DNA of 64,000 nt from Rickettsiella endosymbiont of Xylota segnis (GTDB lineage Bacteria > Pseudomonadota > Gammaproteobacteria > Diplorickettsiales > Diplorickettsiaceae): contig NZ_OZ026451.1 of NCBI RefSeq assembly GCF_964019545.1, forward strand, positions 372,001 through 436,000, given 5' to 3'. Positions 27,469 through 37,544 of this stretch are shown in pieces; position 1 is the first letter of the stretch, and every line of letters starts with the position of its first letter. The position numbers and the translations under genes are program-made. The notes under the pieces were generated by a model that saw only the letters and a list, made by a program, of their open reading frames with translations, had not been told where the DNA came from and searched no databases.

Positions 27469-27966
27469 ATGTCAATTTTAAAATTACGAACTAATCTAAT
27501 GGAAAAAATTAAAGATTTTGGGAGTAGTTTCCATCCTACATTAAAAAAACCTTTAGAAGAACTAAGTTTCCCAATAAAAAATGTGCGTAATCCTTTACCT
27601 AGAATTCTATCGATAGATGATAACAAAATTTGTCAAAAAATTAATGTAAATAATCTTCAAAAATTTGGTTGTACTGTAGAATGTGTTAATTCAGCACGCA
27701 GTGCTTTAGACAAATTAAGCTCATCCTACCAAGTTATTCTGTTAGACGTTAATTTACCGGATTGTAGCATTGATTTATTAATTAATTTAATTCGGAGTGA
27801 CGAAAGAAATGTTAATCAAAAGGTACCCATCGTATTAACAAGTAGTTGGCTTCATGAAAATTGCAAAAAAAATTATTTGGCTATGGGCGTTAATGAGGTC
27901 TATATAAAGCCTATGCAAGAAAATGATTTTAAAAAAATTTTACAAAACTACGGTATTATCGCTTAA
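27469..27966 (+). CDS. Stand-alone response-regulator receiver protein
   Basis: From ATG 27469, which follows GGAGAAGAATA, the protein has 165 residues; an upstream in-frame ATG at 27370 lacks a site. After about 40 residues comes a CheY-like receiver: ILSIDDNKICQKI with the acidic pair, VILLDVNLPDC with the phospho-acceptor Asp, VLTSSW with the conserved Thr/Ser and EVYIKPM with the conserved Lys. There is no output domain, so it would act as a shuttle or by protein contact. A partner kinase could be one of the hybrids at 39.5 or 43.6 kb. Confidence 0.85.
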   Translation: MSILKLRTNLMEKIKDFGSSFHPTLKKPLEELSFPIKNVRNPLPRILSIDDNKICQKINVNNLQKFGCTVECVNSARSALDKLSSSYQVILLDVNLPDCSIDLLINLIRSDERNVNQKVPIVLTSSWLHENCKKNYLAMGVNEVYIKPMQENDFKKILQNYGIIA

Positions 27967-28006
27967 AATTTTAAATAACAGTAAAAAGTCTACAAAGGAT
28001 TATTTT

Positions 28007-28726
28007 TCAACTAGAACTTAACTGACCGTCTTCCATGTGTAAAATTCTATCTAATCGACTAGCGAGATTTTGATCATGCGTGACAATAACTAAGCTGGTA
28101 TTAAATTCTTCATTGAGTTCAAGTAAGGTTTGATACACTTGTTCTGCGGTGTGGCTGTCAAGATTACCAGTGGGTTCATCCGCTAATATGCAAAGCGGGT
28201 TGTTTACCAATGCTCTTACGATGGCAGTGCGTTGACGTTCTCCACCCGATAACTCACCGAGCTTATGATGTTGTCGATGTATCAGACCGACTTTTTTTAA
28301 TAAACTCAGTGCTTTCTTCTGAGCGAATACAGGCTCAACGCCCGCTAGCAATAAAGGGATACATGTATTTTCTAATACGGTAAATTCTGGTAATAAATGA
28401 TGAAATTGATAAATAAAACCAAGATAACGATTACGCAGATGACTGCGATGGTTCTCGCTCAACTGATCTAAATTTTGTCCCGCCAGAAAAACTTCACCCG
28501 AACTGGGTCGATCCAATCCACCTAATAGATGTAATAAAGTACTTTTTCCAGCGCCAGAAGGACCAACAATTGCAATGCGTTCGCGAGCTTGCACAGAAAA
28601 GTTGATAGGTTTGAGTACTTCTACATACAGAGAACCATCATGAAAGGTTTTACTTAAATGAGTACAACTCAGTACCGGAGCATCCTGCTTAGAAGGAGTA
28701 GCTAAATCGCTAGGTGATCTATTCAT
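28007..28726 (-). CDS. lolD: Lipoprotein-releasing ATPase LolD
   Basis: LolD powers the LolCDE transporter that hands lipoproteins to LolA. The 239-residue ABC protein has Walker [10 protein letters not shown], the family segment [17 protein letters not shown], signature LSGGERQR and Walker [13 protein letters not shown]. It overlaps the upstream membrane subunit by eight bases. Confidence 0.96.
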   Translation of the reverse strand: MNRSPSDLATPSKQDAPVLSCTHLSKTFHDGSLYVEVLKPINFSVQARERIAIVGPSGAGKSTLLHLLGGLDRPSSGEVFLAGQNLDQLSENHRSHLRNRYLGFIYQFHHLLPEFTVLENTCIPLLLAGVEPVFAQKKALSLLKKVGLIHRQHHKLGELSGGERQRTAIVRALVNNPLCILADEPTGNLDSHTAEQVYQTLLELNEEFNTSLVIVTHDQNLASRLDRILHMEDGQLSSS

Positions 28727-29972
28727 AACGTAAAGCCTCTGCAGGAAGTGTGCGTGCGGCTTTTAATGCCGGATAGATGGTGGCTAATAAACTCATACCC
28801 AAAGCGGCAATACAAATATGAATAATATCGGCTGTTTCAATCTTGGAAGGTAATTTATCCACAAAAAAGTAGACGTTAGACGCAAGAATTTGTACATGAA
28901 AGACATGTTCGATAAAGCTTAAGATGTTACTGACTTGGGAAGCTAATGCAATTCCGCCGATTAAGCCAAGAAATGTGCCACTAAAACCTATCACGCAGCC
29001 TTGTACCATAAAAATACTTAAAATCGTAGCAGGAGTTGCACCCAAAGTACGCAAAATCGCAATATCGGATTGCTTATCAGTAACAACCATCATTAGTGAT
29101 GAAACTAAATTAAACGCCGAGATGGCAATTAATAAGAGTAAAATAAAAAACATCATTCTTTTTTCTAAAGAAATAGCATACATCAGACTACCAAACGTAC
29201 TAGTCCAATCGCTTACCATATAAGTAGGGGGTAAAGCTTTAATAAGCGCATTCGAAACACTCGGTGCCGCATACAGATTATTTAACTTTAAACGCAAGCC
29301 AGTGACACCTTGACCTAATTGAAACAAAGTTTGCGCATCTTTTAGAGCGATGTAAGCCATGCTGCTTTCAAATCCGAAACTGCGTCCGACACGAAAAATT
29401 CCACTGACGGTAAAAGTTTTAAAGCGCGGAATAATACCGACCGGTGTTAAGCTAACACTGGGTGTGATGACATTGACTTTATCACCGATTTGAATACCCA
29501 AACTTAAGGCTAATTCTTCGCCTAGCACAATGTTATAGTGACCGGGTTCTAAATTGAAATTACCTTCTACTATTTTGTGCGGTACTTCAGAAACATTTTT
29601 TTCTAATTCAGGTAACACACCGCTAATCATAATCGGATGCGGTTGCCCTTGATCGACTAACATCCCTTGTCCAGATACATAGGGGGCGCTGGCGATAACG
29701 TCCGCTTGATGAGAAACTTTTTGTGCTAATGAATTAATTTGAGTCAATGGCTGTCCGTTTGTCGCCGTGATAGCCACTTGAGTCGCCATATTAAAGATGC
29801 GGTCGCGGATCGCATTATCAAAACCATTCATCACCGATAAGACTGTGATCAGTACCATCACCCCGAGGGCGATACCAATCATCGAAGTCAAAGAAATAAA
29901 GGAAATGAAATGATTGCGTTTTTTTGCACGTGTATAACGCAAACCAATATATAAAGCGATGGGACGAAACAC
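28719..29972 (-). CDS. lolC: Lipoprotein-releasing membrane subunit LolC/LolE
   Basis: The 417-residue protein has one N-terminal membrane segment (residues about 25-50), a large periplasmic domain, and three C-terminal segments (about 270-400), the LolC/E topology. The N-terminus reads [24 protein letters not shown], typical of the family. The start is GTG at 29972. Only one membrane subunit gene is present, so it may be a LolF-type homodimer serving both roles, as in organisms lacking a separate lolE; a second copy elsewhere is possible. Confidence 0.92.
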   Translation of the reverse strand: MFRPIALYIGLRYTRAKKRNHFISFISLTSMIGIALGVMVLITVLSVMNGFDNAIRDRIFNMATQVAITATNGQPLTQINSLAQKVSHQADVIASAPYVSGQGMLVDQGQPHPIMISGVLPELEKNVSEVPHKIVEGNFNLEPGHYNIVLGEELALSLGIQIGDKVNVITPSVSLTPVGIIPRFKTFTVSGIFRVGRSFGFESSMAYIALKDAQTLFQLGQGVTGLRLKLNNLYAAPSVSNALIKALPPTYMVSDWTSTFGSLMYAISLEKRMMFFILLLLIAISAFNLVSSLMMVVTDKQSDIAILRTLGATPATILSIFMVQGCVIGFSGTFLGLIGGIALASQVSNILSFIEHVFHVQILASNVYFFVDKLPSKIETADIIHICIAALGMSLLATIYPALKAARTLPAEALRYE

Positions 29973-30055
29973 ACTAAGACCCTATTACTGTTGTTAAGGT
30001 AATATACCACTCGCTGGAAAGATTGCGAATTTTTATGCCCAGAATACGGAGCTAG

Positions 30056-30871
30056 CTAATTTCCAAGTGCGGTTTCAACCGGTTCACCCATAGCCACGAT
30101 GGCATGAAAACCACCATCGACATGAACAATTTCACCGGTAATACCTGAAGCCATATCAGAACACAGAAAAGCCGCGGTATTTCCGACTTGTTCTATAGTG
30201 GTATTTTGGCGTAACGGCGTAACCGCAGCATTATAAGCTAAAATTTTTCGAAAACCGGAAATGCCTGAAGCCGCTAAGGTACGAATCGGCCCAGCCGATA
30301 TGGCATTCACACGAATATGTTTTGGACCTAAGCTATTCGCCAGATACCGGACATTAGCCTCTAAACTTGCCTTGGCTAAGCCCATAATATTATAGTTTTG
30401 CATGGCTTTTTCGGATCCCAGATAACTGAGTGTAAGAATAGCGCCGCCGTTAGCTTGATCTTTCATCATCGGAAATGCTGCTTTTGCTAAGGCAGCTAAA
30501 CTATAACTACTGATATCATGAGCAATTCTAAAACCTTCACGATTAACATGTTCGAAATAATCACCTTGTAATTGGTCGGCAGGTGCGTAAGCCACTGAAT
30601 GAACTAAGATATCCAAACCATCCCAGTTGACATTCAGCTTTTTAAAAAGTTCAGTAATATCTTCATCGCTACTGACGTCACAAGGAATGACGATGTCTGA
30701 ATTAAAATCCCTACTTGCCATTTTAGCGACACGCTCTTTTAGTTTTTCACCTTGATAAGCAAACGCGAGTTTAGCTCCTTCACGGTGCATAGCTTCAGCA
30801 ATCCCGTAAGCAATCGATCGATCACTGGCTAAACCAACAATTAACGCACGTTTATTATCAAGCAGACCCAT
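30056..30871 (-). CDS. fabI: Enoyl-[acyl-carrier-protein] reductase (NADH)
   Basis: FabI makes the last reduction in each fatty-acid elongation cycle. The 271-residue SDR-type protein has the NAD segment [17 protein letters not shown], the catalytic pattern YxxMxxxK in [15 protein letters not shown], and [14 protein letters not shown]. Length is close to the E. coli protein (262). GAGGAAA precedes the ATG. It stands between lolC and udk. Confidence 0.97.
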   Translation of the reverse strand: MGLLDNKRALIVGLASDRSIAYGIAEAMHREGAKLAFAYQGEKLKERVAKMASRDFNSDIVIPCDVSSDEDITELFKKLNVNWDGLDILVHSVAYAPADQLQGDYFEHVNREGFRIAHDISSYSLAALAKAAFPMMKDQANGGAILTLSYLGSEKAMQNYNIMGLAKASLEANVRYLANSLGPKHIRVNAISAGPIRTLAASGISGFRKILAYNAAVTPLRQNTTIEQVGNTAAFLCSDMASGITGEIVHVDGGFHAIVAMGEPVETALGN

Positions 30872-30885
30872 GATTTTCCTCTTTG

Positions 30886-31518
30886 CTAGTTGCTAAAATT
30901 ATTTAATAATTCGCGAATTTTGGCTTTGATAAGTTCAATAGCAATCCGATTTTCGCCACCACGTGGCACAATGATATCAGCATAATGTTTAGAAGGCTCG
31001 ATGAACTGAGAAAACATCGGCCGCACCGTTTGTTGGTATTGGGTTAACACCGTTTCAATTTCCCTACCGCGTTCAACGACGTCACGTTTAATGCGGCGAA
31101 TTAAACAAATATCTAAAGGGGTATCCATATAGATACGGATATCCATCAGCTCCCGTAACCCAATTTCGGCAAACAATAAAATGCCTTCTAAGACAATAAT
31201 ATTATGTGGACCAAGGCGTCGTGTTTGTTGCTCACGAATATGCAAGGTGTGGTTATAAATAGGAATTTCTACCGATTCACCGGCTTGTAGTTGTTTAAGA
31301 TGCTCAACGAGCAAGCCGTGATCGAACGCATCCGGATGATCATAATTGTTTTCTATACGCTTTTCAAAGGCGATGCTACTGTTATCTTTATAATAGGAGT
31401 CTTCAGAAATGACGGCGACTTGTTCGGAGCCCAGTTCCTTGACAATAGTATGCGCCAATAAACTTTTACCTGAAGCAGAAGCTCCAGCAATACCGATAAT
31501 GATACAGCGCTGCGTCAT
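30886..31518 (-). CDS. udk: Uridine kinase
   Basis: Udk phosphorylates uridine and cytidine in pyrimidine salvage. From ATG 31518 ([12 protein letters not shown]) the protein has about 210 residues, with Walker [30 protein letters not shown] and [11 protein letters not shown]. The frame is open to 31650, but that extension is a hydrophobic leader not found in the family, so I reject the longer start. Confidence 0.94.
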   Translation of the reverse strand: MTQRCIIIGIAGASASGKSLLAHTIVKELGSEQVAVISEDSYYKDNSSIAFEKRIENNYDHPDAFDHGLLVEHLKQLQAGESVEIPIYNHTLHIREQQTRRLGPHNIIVLEGILLFAEIGLRELMDIRIYMDTPLDICLIRRIKRDVVERGREIETVLTQYQQTVRPMFSQFIEPSKHYADIIVPRGGENRIAIELIKAKIRELLNNFSN

Positions 31519-31784
31519 ACAAGCCTTAGTATTCAATAAATGCTGGTAAGTTAGCAGTTTTTGATAAAAAGGTAAATGGCAATAAGCTTTGCATAGTAAA
31601 AAAATTAATACGCTCGTCATGACGAACGAAACGTCAATGAGCGTGGCCATCTAGAAGGAAATTTTTATGCGCATAGGGCATCAAGAAAATTACTGATCAG
31701 TAAAATTTTTTGAATAATTTTATTACACTAAAAAACATTTATATGTGAAAATATAGTAAAGGAATATTTAAAAAGGATAAAAAA

Positions 31785-32345
31785 ATGGACATAGAAGAGA
31801 TTAGTGAAGATAGAGAAGAAGAAATCCAGCAGCTTAGCCAACAGATAAACTTTTCGGAACAATCCTGCCTTTTTTCAAAAGCACCATTTAGAAAAATATT
31901 AGGTATGTCAGCTCCATTGATGCTTTCACAGTTAACCAATATGTTAGGCGGATTTGGAAATGTATATCTTTTTTCAAGATTAAGTGCTGATTCACTTACA
32001 TCTGCAGGACTTATTGCAACACAAAATCTATTTGTTGCTTCTTTTGGTAGCAGTTTGTTTGGCGCTAGCGTGTTAATGACAGAAGCATTGAACCGAAGAG
32101 ACTCAGATCCAAGAAGTATGGTATTTTGTGGCGCCAAACTCAATTAATCACCTTTACTTACGACCTTGTAGTGATACCTCTTTTTTTAACTATGGATTCT
32201 ATTCTATCTAAATTAGGTCAGAGTCAAGTATTGCTTTCTCACATACGCATTATTATGCTATTGGGTATGTGTTTAACCTTTTATGCTTAGGTAATCAACA
32301 AGTATTTCTGAGTCATCAGAATACTTTGTCTATTTTGGAGTTGCG
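31785..32345 (+). pseudogene. Decayed MATE-family multidrug/toxin exporter, N-terminal part
   Basis: The first frame (31785-32147) reads as a MATE N-terminus: FRKILGMSAPLMLSQLTNML, then LSADSLTSAGLIATQNLFVA and ASFGSSLFGASVLMTEALNR. It breaks at VFCGAKLN. A different frame continues with WRQTQLITFTYDLVVIPLFL and RIIMLLGMCLTFY until a stop near 32290, after which GNQQVFLSHQNT appears in another frame. The remaining eight or more membrane segments are missing. The gene is dead. RNA-level activity is not excluded. Confidence 0.7.
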
Positions 32346-32349
32346 AAAG

Positions 32350-32705
32350 AAAAAAAGATGGAGAAATTATTTTATAAACTATCAGGCACCTAAAAATAAT
32401 TTTTGTCCAAAGTTATATAAAACTTTAATTGAAAATATGGATTTATTAAGGCAAGTTATATATCTAAAAAAATTACTAAAGAATTTTCTGACCGAGAATC
32501 ATTAATAAAGTTTACTCGTCCATGGCTCCCTTATTTAGATCCTATTCCAGATTTTGCTCGCGATTCATTTCTTAATGCTTTTATTAACTGTTATTTATCT
32601 ACATCGGGTAAAAATATAATGGGCTTTGATGTCTGTACGATAAGCGCTAGTCGTAGGTCATTTGATTTAGAAAAAAACTCAGAGGATACTTATTTACAGA
32701 AATAA
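32350..32705 (+). pseudogene. Remnant of a SAM-dependent methyltransferase (C-terminal part)
   Basis: Two frames together resemble the C-terminal third of class I methyltransferases that end in a WLPYL...LP...F pattern. NYFINYQAPKNNFCPKLYKT and LIENMDLLRQVIY are in one frame; KKITKEFSDRESLIKFT and RPWLPYLDPIPDFARDSFLN are in the next, joined by a one-base shift near 32470. The SAM-binding part is missing. Its junction with the MATE fragment suggests a deletion between two former neighbours. Confidence 0.5.
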
Positions 32706-32782
32706 AAAAATAAATCGTGGGTTTTTAGTAAATTCCTTAATTTCATTCTGGTAGGGTAGAACGATCCCACCCCAATCTAATT

Positions 32783-32977
32783 TTAACGTCCGGCAGGGTA
32801 AAATAGGAGCGAATTATAAAAATTATTGTCCATAATAATTGCTTCACTCTGTACCCAAGTGGTTTCTGAACTAGCCATCCAACATGAGTCTTTCCCTTGA
32901 ACCCATTGTGTTTCTTGGTTTTTTTGCCAGCAGGGTGCATTATACTGAGACCATGTCATTTCAATTTTATCCATCAT
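32783..32977 (-). CDS. Small Trp/Cys repeat peptide (64 residues), unknown
   Basis: The start is ATG 32977, seven bases after AAGGA. The protein contains a 16-residue repeat: EMTWSQYNAPCWQKNQ, then ETQWVQGKDSCWMASS, then a partial third unit ETTWVQSEA. The pattern is E-[MT]-x-W-x-Q-x4-C-W-x4. A non-repeat tail ends YPAGR. There is no signal peptide or membrane segment. No family is recognised. Repeats of this kind with paired Cys-Trp are reminiscent of multi-core peptide precursors, but no modification enzyme is intact nearby; remnants of a MATE exporter and a methyltransferase lie just downstream. The frame could also be chance. Confidence 0.45.
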   Translation of the reverse strand: MMDKIEMTWSQYNAPCWQKNQETQWVQGKDSCWMASSETTWVQSEAIIMDNNFYNSLLFYPAGR

Positions 32978-33178
32978 AATTATTTCCTTATACAACTAAA
33001 GACGATACTATATTAGTATCTTAATTATTATTAATCAATAAGCTTTTTTCCCATTAATTTGTGTTATAAAAAAAATCATGAGTTATTTTTTTTTGTATAT
33101 CTAATTTTTTTATAGTAAATAGAGCTACGTAAAATTAAAAAAATTTAATCTAAATTAATAAAACAAAGGAAGTTTTCT

Positions 33179-35083
33179 GTGACATTTCCCTATGCGCTAT
33201 TGTTAGCTGCTTTTTTTCTAGCACTCTTGCAATGCGGCGTCCCTTTAGCAAGTTTTTATTACCAACGTCTGCAATGGCTTAAATGGGTTAAGCCGCTTAC
33301 TTGGTCGCAATTTATGTTGGTTGCGTTGGCCATTCTAAGTTTAGCGTATGCGTTTTTAGTGAATGATTTTACTTTTGCCTATGTTGCGCAGAATTCAAAT
33401 TCACATTTACCGTGGTTTTATCGTGTGTGTGCGGTTTGGGGTGGGCACGAAGGTTCGATATTGTTATGGGTATTTATTTTAAATCTATGGACAATGGCCG
33501 TCCTTATTTTAGATCAATCCATAGAACTGGCATTATTAGCACGAGTCGTAGCGGTACTGGGATTTATTAGTGCGGGTTTTCTATTATTTTTGTTAACACT
33601 TTCAAATCCATTTAGTTTAGCCGCAGAACGTGTGCTGGATGGACGCGATCTAAATCCCTTGCTACAAGATCCAGGTTTAATTATTCATCCACCTTTACTT
33701 TACATGGGCTATGTAGGTTTTTCAGTCAGTTTTGCTTTTGCGGTAGCCGCCTTATTAAGTGGTCGTTTTGATAAGGAATGGGCAAAACGCATGCGACCTT
33801 GGACTTTAGCGGCTTGGTGTTTTTTGACCTGGGGAATTGTATCGGGTAGTTGGTGGGCGTACCGTGTATTAGGGTGGGGAGGTTGGTGGTTTTGGGATCC
33901 GGTAGAAAACGCTTCGCTATTACCTTGGCTTGCAGGCACCGCATTAATTCATTCCTTATTAGTGGTCGAAAAACAAGAAATATTAAAAACTTGGGTGATA
34001 TTGCTTGCCATATTAAGCTTTGCTTTGAGTTTAATCGGTACGTTTATCGTACGTTCTGGTATTTTAATTTCGGTGCATGCTTTCGCCGTTGATCCTTGGC
34101 GAGGTGTATTCATGTTAGGTTTATTAGTGCTATTAATAGGCGCGGCATTGTGCATTTATGCTTATAAGATCCACACTTTTAAACAACCGCTTGCACAGAT
34201 TAGCTTACTCTCGCGCACTCTGTTGTTAATTGTGAATAATGTTTTACTCAGTGTGGTGATTTTTACCGTGTTACTTGGCACATTATATCCCTTAATCATT
34301 GAAGTATTAGATTTGGGTAAACTTTCAGTTGGTGCACCGTATTTCAATCTGGTGTTTGCGCCGTTTGCTATTTTATTATTATTTTTTATGGGTTTATCCT
34401 ATTTAATTCCATGGAAGCAAGAAGTTCGCGCCGATGTTTTAAGAAAAATAGTCAGTATCCTACTTATTTCCTTCAGTTTAAGTTTTAGTTTGATTATTTT
34501 GTTTAGTAAAGAATTGCACTGGCAAGTGCTGATAGGTTTGAGCTTAGCCTTATGGATCTTATTAAATACTCTACAGTTGCTTAGAACATCATTTAAAAAA
34601 AAATTAAGCTTAAAAAATATTTTTAAAACTCAAGGCGCCATGTTAATCGCGCATGCAGGTGTTGCTATGCTAGCGATAGGCATCATTTTAAGTAGCTACT
34701 ATAGTCTGGAACGTAATGTGCGAATGAGTGTCGGAGATAATTTGTCCTTAGGCGGTTATCACTTCAAGTTACAACAGGTCTATGCTTTACAAGGACCTAA
34801 CTACACTGGCGCAGTGGCCAATATCCAAGTGAAACATCAGAGCAATCAATTTCTACGCCCACAATTACGTTATTATCCCATAACCGATGTCATGATCAGC
34901 AAACCCGCTATTGCAGTAGGTGTTTGGCGAGATTTATATGTGTCTTTAGCCGAACCCGTGGGGAAACAAACCTGGGCCTTGCGATTTTATTACAAACCTT
35001 TTGTGCGTTGGATTTGGATAGGTGGACTTTGCATGATGCTCGGTGGTGTATGGGCCATTCTGTCTCGACGTTACGCAAAGTGA
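33179..35083 (+). CDS. ccmF: Cytochrome c heme lyase subunit CcmF
   Basis: CcmF with CcmH attaches heme to apocytochrome c in the periplasm. The 634-residue protein has many membrane segments and the heme-handling tryptophan motif GWGGWWFWDPVENASLLPW near residue 235, preceded by NPLLQDPGLIIHPPLLYMGY. The start is GTG at 33179 with AAAGGA eight bases upstream. It leads ccmFGH, about 11 kb from ccmABC. Confidence 0.96.
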   Translation: MTFPYALLLAAFFLALLQCGVPLASFYYQRLQWLKWVKPLTWSQFMLVALAILSLAYAFLVNDFTFAYVAQNSNSHLPWFYRVCAVWGGHEGSILLWVFILNLWTMAVLILDQSIELALLARVVAVLGFISAGFLLFLLTLSNPFSLAAERVLDGRDLNPLLQDPGLIIHPPLLYMGYVGFSVSFAFAVAALLSGRFDKEWAKRMRPWTLAAWCFLTWGIVSGSWWAYRVLGWGGWWFWDPVENASLLPWLAGTALIHSLLVVEKQEILKTWVILLAILSFALSLIGTFIVRSGILISVHAFAVDPWRGVFMLGLLVLLIGAALCIYAYKIHTFKQPLAQISLLSRTLLLIVNNVLLSVVIFTVLLGTLYPLIIEVLDLGKLSVGAPYFNLVFAPFAILLLFFMGLSYLIPWKQEVRADVLRKIVSILLISFSLSFSLIILFSKELHWQVLIGLSLALWILLNTLQLLRTSFKKKLSLKNIFKTQGAMLIAHAGVAMLAIGIILSSYYSLERNVRMSVGDNLSLGGYHFKLQQVYALQGPNYTGAVANIQVKHQSNQFLRPQLRYYPITDVMISKPAIAVGVWRDLYVSLAEPVGKQTWALRFYYKPFVRWIWIGGLCMMLGGVWAILSRRYAK

Positions 35084-35095
35084 AGCGTTGATCCG

Positions 35096-35626
35096 ATGCG
35101 TTATCTTATTCCATTACTGGTTTTGCTTATCATGGTCTTTTTCTTATGGCGGGGCTTAGAAAAAGATCCGAATCTATTGCCATCACCCTTAATCAATCAA
35201 GCTATTCCAGAATTTTCAGCGCGTGATTTATTAGAAAATCATGCAACACTACGGAAAAAAATATTTTTACAGCATTGGACACTATTAATTGTATGGTCAA
35301 GCTGGTGTTTGACCTGTACCGAAGAACAATCTTTTTTGTTAAAGTTGCAGAAAAGCCATTTCATTCCAATTTATGGTTTAAGTTACCGCGATAAATTCAA
35401 CCAAGCAAAATTATGGTTAAAAAAACAAGGCAACCCGTTCCAAAAAATTATCTTTGATCCGCAAGGTTTGTTCGCTATTGATTTGGGAGTTTACGGCGTG
35501 CCGGAAAGTTATTTAATTGATCCACAAGGCATAATTCGTTATAAGCAGGTCGGTCCATTAACGGCCTCGATTTGGCTAGAGAACATGGCAACCCTCATCA
35601 AACAAGTCAATAAAAATCCTCATTAG
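35096..35626 (+). CDS. ccmG: Thiol:disulfide interchange protein CcmG/DsbE
   Basis: CcmG keeps apocytochrome and CcmH cysteines reduced. The 176-residue thioredoxin-fold protein has an N-terminal membrane anchor (residues 3-19), the redox site WSSWCLTC near residue 75 and the cis-proline region YGVPESYLIDPQG. It begins 12 bases after ccmF. Confidence 0.93.
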   Translation: MRYLIPLLVLLIMVFFLWRGLEKDPNLLPSPLINQAIPEFSARDLLENHATLRKKIFLQHWTLLIVWSSWCLTCTEEQSFLLKLQKSHFIPIYGLSYRDKFNQAKLWLKKQGNPFQKIIFDPQGLFAIDLGVYGVPESYLIDPQGIIRYKQVGPLTASIWLENMATLIKQVNKNPH

Positions 35627-35641
35627 ATTAAGCCGTAGACT

Positions 35642-36079
35642 ATGTTGCAATTTGTGAAAAAATTTTTAAAAAACTTCTTAAGCAAGCTATTTTTCCTGGC
35701 CATATTTTTTTCTCCGTTGGCGGTTGCTGTATCATCTGATATGTATGTATTTACTTCCGCACAGAAAAAAGCACAATTTGCAGAAATCATTCATGAAATG
35801 CGCTGCCTAGTATGTCAAAATCAAAATTTAGCCGATTCAAACGCGCCCCTCGCTCAAGACTTGCGTTTAATCATTTACCGACGTGTCCAAAATGGCGAAT
35901 CACCAGCGCAAATAAAAAAATATTTGGTTAGTCGCTATGGCGATTTTATTGCATTTAGACCCGTTTTTTCACAGTTAACCTATTGCTTATGGTTAAGCCC
36001 ATTTATTTTATTTTTAGTTATTATGTTTATTCTTTTATGCAAATTAAGGAAATTTGTTCCACAAATTACGAGTGTTTAA
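35642..36079 (+). CDS. ccmH: Cytochrome c maturation protein CcmH
   Basis: CcmH reduces or presents apocytochrome to the heme lyase. The 145-residue protein has a signal/anchor, the redox motif MRCLVCQNQNLADSNA near residue 57 and a C-terminal membrane segment. It is the short form, with no TPR (CcmI-type) extension, and no ccmI follows. Confidence 0.94.
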   Translation: MLQFVKKFLKNFLSKLFFLAIFFSPLAVAVSSDMYVFTSAQKKAQFAEIIHEMRCLVCQNQNLADSNAPLAQDLRLIIYRRVQNGESPAQIKKYLVSRYGDFIAFRPVFSQLTYCLWLSPFILFLVIMFILLCKLRKFVPQITSV

Positions 36080-36191
36080 ATTGATTTGACTGTACTTTTA
36101 GACAGCTACCATTTTATTTAAAATTTCTGCATAATTATTTTTAATAACAAATTATTATTTTTAAAATTAATTGGTATTTTAAGGGAGATAC

Positions 36192-36743
36192 ATGGAATCT
36201 GAACAAAAACAAACCATAACAACCGTCACTATTAGCAAACGCGCCTTGTTAGTCGAAGACTATGTCCCTTGCCAGAAAATAATGACTAATTATTTACAGC
36301 AACTGGGTTATGAAGTAGAGCTGGCTGCAGATGGTATTACCGCGATACAACGTGTGCATAACAAAGTCTACGATTTGATTGTCGAAGATTTAGGTTTAAG
36401 TGGTGCATCTGGTAAGGAAGTGATACAAAATGTCCGTAGCAGCACGCTGAATGTCGGTACGCCCTTATTGGTGTGGAGTGCTTATATAAATAGAAATGAC
36501 GAAGAAAAATACCTGGCTTGGGGAGCTGATGGGGTATTGATCAAGGTTTGCCAAGTCAAAGAGTTAAAAAAAGCCATAGAAAGATGTTTTTTAAAAACTC
36601 GCTATCATAGAAAATTTTATTATCAGTTGCAAAATTTTAAAAAGAAATTGGAACATTTTTTAAGTGAATCTGAAACACATTCAAAGATAGTGAATGTATT
36701 AATAAATTTAAATTTACATTATATGAAGCACTACTTACTATAG
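36192..36743 (+). CDS. Stand-alone response-regulator receiver protein
   Basis: The 183-residue protein has a receiver at residues about 15-135: RALLVEDYVPCQKIM (acidic pair), LIVEDLGLSGASG (phospho-acceptor Asp), LLVWSAY (Ser) and GVLIKVC (Lys). A helical tail of about 45 residues has no recognised output function. AAGGGAGATAC precedes the ATG. It opens the signalling island and could exchange phosphate with the hybrid kinases downstream. Confidence 0.85.
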   Translation: MESEQKQTITTVTISKRALLVEDYVPCQKIMTNYLQQLGYEVELAADGITAIQRVHNKVYDLIVEDLGLSGASGKEVIQNVRSSTLNVGTPLLVWSAYINRNDEEKYLAWGADGVLIKVCQVKELKKAIERCFLKTRYHRKFYYQLQNFKKKLEHFLSESETHSKIVNVLINLNLHYMKHYLL

Positions 36744-36912
36744 AAGAACATCAACATTGGTTGAATCTGAGCAGGAATTAAAAGTAAGAAAGATATAGAA
36801 AATGGAATTTTTTAAGGTTCTAATAAGTTAGGCAAATTTTTAGATTCCTTGTGCTTAAAGTTAAGTTTCTCAAGGTAACAGATACTTCAAAAAAAATACC
36901 TACATTTTTTTG

Positions 36913-37104
36913 TCATTGTCTTCTAAAGTTTTTGTTCAGAAAGCCAAGGACAAATTTTAAGCAAGATAAATGAAGTTTATTTTTTAAAAAATTTTTGACA
37001 AGATATAAGGTTTTATTTCGTTGACCTTCTTCAAAACCAATGTGAAAACCTCTTTTGTAACCTTCTAAGTAAGCTAGCTGTTCAAAACGATTGTTATTGT
37101 TCAT
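36913..37104 (-). pseudogene. C-terminal fragment of an Rpn-type (PD-(D/E)XK) protein, second module
   Basis: The 63-residue frame includes LEGYKRGFHIGFEEGQRNKT and LYLVKNFLKNKL, resembling the G-x-E-x-G-rich helical tails of the Rpn/YhgA recombination-promoting nuclease family. Its ATG overlaps the stop of the preceding fragment (37101) in an ATGA junction. No nuclease domain is present, so I call it a remnant. Confidence 0.45.
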
Positions 37105-37259
37105 AGTTGTTCTTCTATTTCTTTTCCTAAGTTTAATTCTTGCTCGGATAGTCTTATGCCTGATTTAATCAAAGACAATGGAGCATTATGTTTAATTAAT
37201 TTTTTGGCAATTAATAAAATTCCTTTTTCACGAACTTTTTCCAATCCAGATGCAGAATC
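37101..37259 (-). pseudogene. C-terminal fragment of an Rpn-type protein, first module
   Basis: Minus-strand frame DSASGLEKVREKGILLIAKK, continuing LIKHNAPLSLIKSGIRLSEQ to a stop at 37101, matches the repeated EKGxxxIAxxLLxxGxSxxxIxxxTGLSxEEI tail found in Rpn-family and related transposase-associated proteins. It has no start codon and no catalytic domain. It is a decayed mobile-element-type gene. Confidence 0.5.
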
Positions 37260-37544
37260 TGCTGAGCGTGTACCGGTTGTTCAGAGATTGTTATTCTTTC
37301 CTTTATTGTCTACTAACAGCAAGGATTTTAACCAATGATTGTCTTAAAAGATATACAATAATCTTTAGATAGTTTTTTTAAATTTCGAACAACTTTATAA
37401 TAAAAAAATTAGATAATAAAAAATTTTTAAGATCATATTTTGTAATTTTAGGTATAATATTTTTTACGACAAATATTTTAAATAAAATCATATAAACAAG
37501 AAAAGTAGTTTAAAAGAGAATTATCTAAAACATTTTTAGAATAT

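Noticed and set aside
31690-31703. 14-bp palindrome TTACTGATCAGTAA between udk and the MATE remnant, as an operator
   Set aside because: It is an isolated short palindrome with no intact gene dependent on it; low weight.
33709-34347. Overlapping minus-strand frames within ccmF
   Set aside because: They are shadows of the strongly supported CcmF coding frame.
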